A stretch of DNA of 64,000 nucleotides from Amycolatopsis acidicola (lineage in GTDB: Bacteria > Actinomycetota > Actinomycetes > Mycobacteriales > Pseudonocardiaceae). Below, in pieces: positions 61,178 through 64,000 of this stretch. Both the position numbers and the translations under genes were made by a program. The DNA lies in contig NZ_VMNW02000002.1 in NCBI RefSeq assembly GCF_007713735.2, forward strand, positions 239,224-303,223, in the 5' to 3' direction. Within the stretch, counting starts at the first letter, position 1, and every line of letters starts with the position of its first letter. The notes beneath the pieces were generated by a model. The model was not told the DNA's origin, did no database searches, and saw only the letters and a program-made list of their open reading frames with translations.

Positions 61178-62629
61178 ATGAACGACGGCAACCGGATCGA
61201 AATCAGCGGGGCGGGGCTCCGGTGCGGCGACGTGGTGCGGGTGGCCCGGCACAGCGCTTGGGTGGACCTGGCCCCGGAGACGGTCGAACAGGCGGGCCGC
61301 AGTTACGAGCTCGCCATCGACCTCGGCGCCAAACGCGCCGTTTACGGGCGCACCACGGGCGTCGGCGCGAACCGGCACACGGTCGTCGCCCCGGAGTCCG
61401 CCGACGAGCACGGCCTCCGGCTGTTGCGCAGTCACGCGGGCGGCACCGGCGAGCCGCTGCCGAGCGACGCGGTGCGCGCGACGATGGCGATCCGGCTGAA
61501 CCAGCTCGCGGCGGCGGGCAGCGGAGTGCACCCGCGGCTGCTTCGCGCGCTGGAGACCGCGTTGCGGGTCGGCGCCCTACCCGTCGTGCATTCGCGCGGC
61601 GCGATCGGCACCGGCGACCTCACCGCGCTCGCCGAGATCGGGCTGACGCTGGCCGGGGAATTGCCGTGGGCCGTCGGCGCGCTCGAACCCGTCCCGATCA
61701 GTCCTGGCGACGCGCTGGCGTTCATCTCCAGTAATGCCGCGACGCTCGCCGAAGCGGTGCTCGCCTGGCACGACCTGATGCAGCTGCTCGCCGCCAGTCA
61801 CGTGGTCACCGCCTTGACGTTCTGCGCGCTGGGCGGTTCGGCCGAGGCTTATTCCGAACGCGTACATCAGGCCCGCCCGCATGCCGGCGCCGTGCGCTGC
61901 GCGGCCGAACTGCGCCGGCTGCTCACCGCGGCCGGTGATCTGCCGCCCGGCCGGCGGCTGCAGGATCCGTTCGGGCTGCGTGCTTTCCCGCAAATCCAGG
62001 GGCCTGCGCTGGAAGCGGCCGGGAACGTGGAACGGATTCTCGCCACCGACCTCAACGCGGCCGCGGAAAACCCGTTGATAGACATCGAAACCCAGCAGGC
62101 GTACCACCACGGCCAGTTCTCCACGGCGCACATCGCGCTCGCCTTCGACCACCTTCGCGCGGCGCTGCACCACGTGGCCGAGCTGTCCGCCGCGCGGTTG
62201 AGCGATCTGGTCGAACCGGATCTCAGCGGGCTCACGCCGTTTCTCTCCGAAGGCCCGCCGGGCAGCTCCGGGATCATGATCCTCGAATACGTGGCGCACG
62301 ACGCCCTCGCGACGCTGCGCCACGCCGCGGCGCCGGTAACCCTGGGCACAGCAGTGATTTCCCGTGGCTTGGAGGACCACGCGAGCTTCTCCACCCACGC
62401 CGTCCGCAGCACGGTCACGGCCACCGCCGCGTACCGGACGGTGCTCGCCTGCGAACTCCTCGGCGCCGTCCGCGCGCTACGGCTCGCCGACTCACGACTT
62501 CCGGCCACCCCGCTCGCCGACGCGTTCCGGCTCGCGGACGCCGCGCTCCCCCACCTCGCCGAAGATCACCCGCTCAGCACGGAAATCACGCAGGCAGAAC
62601 AACTTCTGGGGCGGCTCGCGTCGCTCTGA
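61178..62629 (+). CDS. Aromatic amino acid lyase-like protein with GTG in place of the MIO triad
   Basis: 483 residues. VYGRTTGVGANRH (catalytic Tyr56), a MIO-loop region GAIGTGDLTALAEIGLTLAG with Gly144-Thr145-Gly146 where HAL/PAL have Ala-Ser-Gly, then NPLID and QAYHHGQFST. The third HAL motif (NGT) is changed to ISSN. Thr might still support cyclisation, but the triad is not canonical, so activity as an ammonia-lyase or mutase is uncertain. Start ATG behind GAGAGGA; a TTG precedes it by one codon. Confidence 0.82.
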   Translation: MNDGNRIEISGAGLRCGDVVRVARHSAWVDLAPETVEQAGRSYELAIDLGAKRAVYGRTTGVGANRHTVVAPESADEHGLRLLRSHAGGTGEPLPSDAVRATMAIRLNQLAAAGSGVHPRLLRALETALRVGALPVVHSRGAIGTGDLTALAEIGLTLAGELPWAVGALEPVPISPGDALAFISSNAATLAEAVLAWHDLMQLLAASHVVTALTFCALGGSAEAYSERVHQARPHAGAVRCAAELRRLLTAAGDLPPGRRLQDPFGLRAFPQIQGPALEAAGNVERILATDLNAAAENPLIDIETQQAYHHGQFSTAHIALAFDHLRAALHHVAELSAARLSDLVEPDLSGLTPFLSEGPPGSSGIMILEYVAHDALATLRHAAAPVTLGTAVISRGLEDHASFSTHAVRSTVTATAAYRTVLACELLGAVRALRLADSRLPATPLADAFRLADAALPHLAEDHPLSTEITQAEQLLGRLASL

Positions 62630-62664
62630 CGGTTTTGTCGTACCCCGCCGCTAACCTCCGGCGC

Positions 62665-62889
62665 ATGGCATTGCCGAAAGCAGAACGCGAGCGGTTCCTG
62701 GCGGAGCCGCACGTCGGAGTCCTGTCCGTGATCGAGCGGCCCGATCGCGGGCCGCTCACGGTTCCGCTCTGGTACGGGTACCGCCCGGGCGGGGAGTTGT
62801 GGATCCGCACGCCGCCCGGCTCCCGGAAGGCGCGCGCGATCGACGCCGCTGGCCGGCCGGAGCATTGGCTTTCCGCGGATCTCGGTTGA
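62665..62889 (+). pseudogene. Truncated PPOX-type flavin-binding protein
   Basis: 74 residues. FLAEPHVGVLSVIERPDRGP and PLWYGYRPGGELWIRT match the first half of the pyridoxamine-phosphate-oxidase split barrel. Family members run 130-150 residues; here a TGA after HWLSADLG ends the frame about halfway. Half a barrel cannot bind FMN normally, so it is probably a broken gene, though a short functional protein cannot be excluded. Confidence 0.6.
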
Positions 62890-62938
62890 GGGTGCTACAA
62901 AAGGGGTCCGACAGCGGCGTGGGGCAGGAGGCCGTGCG

Positions 62939-63898
62939 ATGAACTATCTCGACGCAGCGGACCATTCGGAGATCTTCGTCCCGCACGGGTTCGCCGAGCG
63001 GACCGTCGATCTGGGCGAGATCCGGATGAACTACGCGACGGCAGGGAGCCCGGAAAGTCCGGCGCTGCTGCTGATCCCGGGGCAGGGCGAATCCTGGTGG
63101 GGGTACGAGGAGGCCATGGGGCTGCTCGCGGACAGGTTCCAGGTGTTCGCGGTCGATCTGCGCGGGCAGGGCCGGTCCACGTGGACGCCGGGCCGCTACA
63201 GCCTGGATCTGTTCGGCGGTGACCTCGTCCGGTTCCTCGACCAGGTCGTCGGGCGGCCCGCGGTGGTGAGCGGGTTGTCTTCGGGCGGGGTGATCAGCGC
63301 GTGGCTGTCCGCGTTCGCGCGGCCGGGCCAGGTGCTGGCGGCGGTCTACGAGGACCCGCCGTTGTTCTCGTCCGAGACGAATCCGGCGTGCGGCCCGTCG
63401 ATCCGGCAGGGCGCGGGCCCGATTTTCGGGATGTGGCACAAATGGCTCGGGAATCAGTGGTCGATCGGCGACTGGTCCGGGTTCCAGGCGGCCGTGGGGC
63501 GCGAGCTTCCGGCGTGGCTGCTCAAGGGCCTCGCGCGGATGAACCCGGACGGCCCGGGCGAAGGCCTGCCACAGAACCTGCGCGAGTACGACCCGGAGTG
63601 GGGGCATGCCTTCGTCTCGGGCCTGGTTGCGGCGAACTGCGACCACGAAAACATGCTCGCGCACGTCAAGGTCCCGGTGCTGTTCACGCACCATTTCCAC
63701 GAGATCGATCCCGCCACGGGAAACCTGCTGGGCGCGATTTCGGATGTCCAGGCCGGCCGCGTGCGGGAGCTGATCACGGGCGCGGGCAACGAGTTCACGT
63801 ACCGGTCGTTCCCGGACATGCCGCATTCCATGCACGGCCACGATCCCGCCACATACGCCGAGACCGTGACAACCTGGTTCGACGAGCTGCGTCCGTGA
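62939..63898 (+). CDS. Alpha/beta hydrolase
   Basis: 319 residues. LLLIPGQGESWWGYEEAM (oxyanion region), nucleophile elbow GLSSGG, FTHHFHEIDPATGN with the acid, and a terminal MPHSMHGHDP with the catalytic His. It resembles esterases or epoxide-hydrolase-like enzymes. GGCAGGAGG lies 7 bp upstream of the ATG. Its substrate is unknown and no linked genes are visible before the window ends. Confidence 0.86.
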   Translation: MNYLDAADHSEIFVPHGFAERTVDLGEIRMNYATAGSPESPALLLIPGQGESWWGYEEAMGLLADRFQVFAVDLRGQGRSTWTPGRYSLDLFGGDLVRFLDQVVGRPAVVSGLSSGGVISAWLSAFARPGQVLAAVYEDPPLFSSETNPACGPSIRQGAGPIFGMWHKWLGNQWSIGDWSGFQAAVGRELPAWLLKGLARMNPDGPGEGLPQNLREYDPEWGHAFVSGLVAANCDHENMLAHVKVPVLFTHHFHEIDPATGNLLGAISDVQAGRVRELITGAGNEFTYRSFPDMPHSMHGHDPATYAETVTTWFDELRP

Positions 63899-64000
63899 GT
63901 GATCTCGCCACAAGCGCGTTCCCTTGCCGGAGCGGTGGACCAAAACCGCCGCCCGGCAGCAAAAGCCGGGGAACACCCCACCGACCACACCCCTCCACCG

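Noticed and set aside
1..64000. tRNA, rRNA, CRISPR arrays, insertion sequences and attachment sites
   Set aside because: No cloverleaf-like sequence, regular spaced repeats, transposase or integrase motifs, or flanking direct repeats were noticed on reading both strands.

Overview
This 64 kb window is about 70% GC, uses GTG starts freely and packs its genes into overlapping (ATGA/GTGA) operons. Together with the SARP-type activator, the LAxTG-anchored lysozyme and the DyP-encapsulin pair, this points to a filamentous actinomycete. Amycolatopsis or another Pseudonocardiaceae is my best guess, but that is inference. Nothing was searched against a database; calls rest on reading motifs, gene order and DNA structure.

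Region 1 (about 0.3-37.8 kb) is a type II (aromatic) polyketide biosynthetic cluster. It opens with regulators: LuxR-type, SARP and TetR. A tightly overlapping block follows (2742-6343) encoding an isopropylmalate-dehydrogenase-like enzyme, an isochorismatase-fold hydrolase, an aberrant acyltransferase and a short adenylating enzyme, then a DrrAB-like ABC exporter. Next come tailoring genes: SDR, MycE-like sugar O-methyltransferase, B12-type radical SAM, two O-methyltransferases and another SDR. They are followed by a DpsC/DpsD-like starter pair (KSIII with Ser in place of Cys, plus an acyltransferase) and an aromatic hydroxylase. A minus-strand ABC exporter and cyclase precede the minimal PKS (KS-alpha, chain-length factor, ACP; 22099-24835). 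An eight-gene minus-strand operon (24889-32336) carries a second cyclase, FAD monooxygenase, P450, two SDRs, ABM oxygenase, acyl-CoA ligase and didomain aromatase/cyclase. Divergent from it are an NTF2-fold protein, a glycosyltransferase and a dedicated acetyl-CoA carboxylase (AccD-A fusion, biotin carrier, biotin carboxylase) that would supply malonyl-CoA. Expected product: a glycosylated, methylated, oxidised aromatic polyketide with a possible non-acetate starter. I cannot name the compound.

Region 2 (about 38.4-54 kb) looks catabolic. Two minus-strand operons (VOC protein, small protein, alpha/beta hydrolase; and flavin monooxygenase, aryl-AMP ligase, maleate-isomerase-like protein, TetR) and a plus-strand hydantoinase/carboxylase pair share a candidate operator. 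The set suggests activation and oxidation of an aromatic or heteroaromatic acid, ending at maleate/fumarate. A quinone-oxidoreductase-like gene, a broken metallo-beta-lactamase gene fused head-to-head with a broken LysR gene, and a sugar isomerase/dehydrogenase pair follow.

Region 3 (54-64 kb) is mixed chromosomal content: Kup potassium transporter, P450, SRPBCC protein, DyP peroxidase with its encapsulin shell, sortase-anchored GH25 lysozyme, an aromatic amino acid lyase-like protein with an unusual MIO triad, a truncated flavin-reductase-fold gene and an alpha/beta hydrolase.

The most notable signals are regulatory. Three copies of a 9-19-9 bp inverted repeat lie around the cluster TetR gene. 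Four heptads at exact 11-bp spacing (a SARP box) lie in the 32.4 kb divergent promoter. A shared 38-bp element lies upstream of the catabolic operons. No tRNA, rRNA, CRISPR array or insertion sequence was seen.
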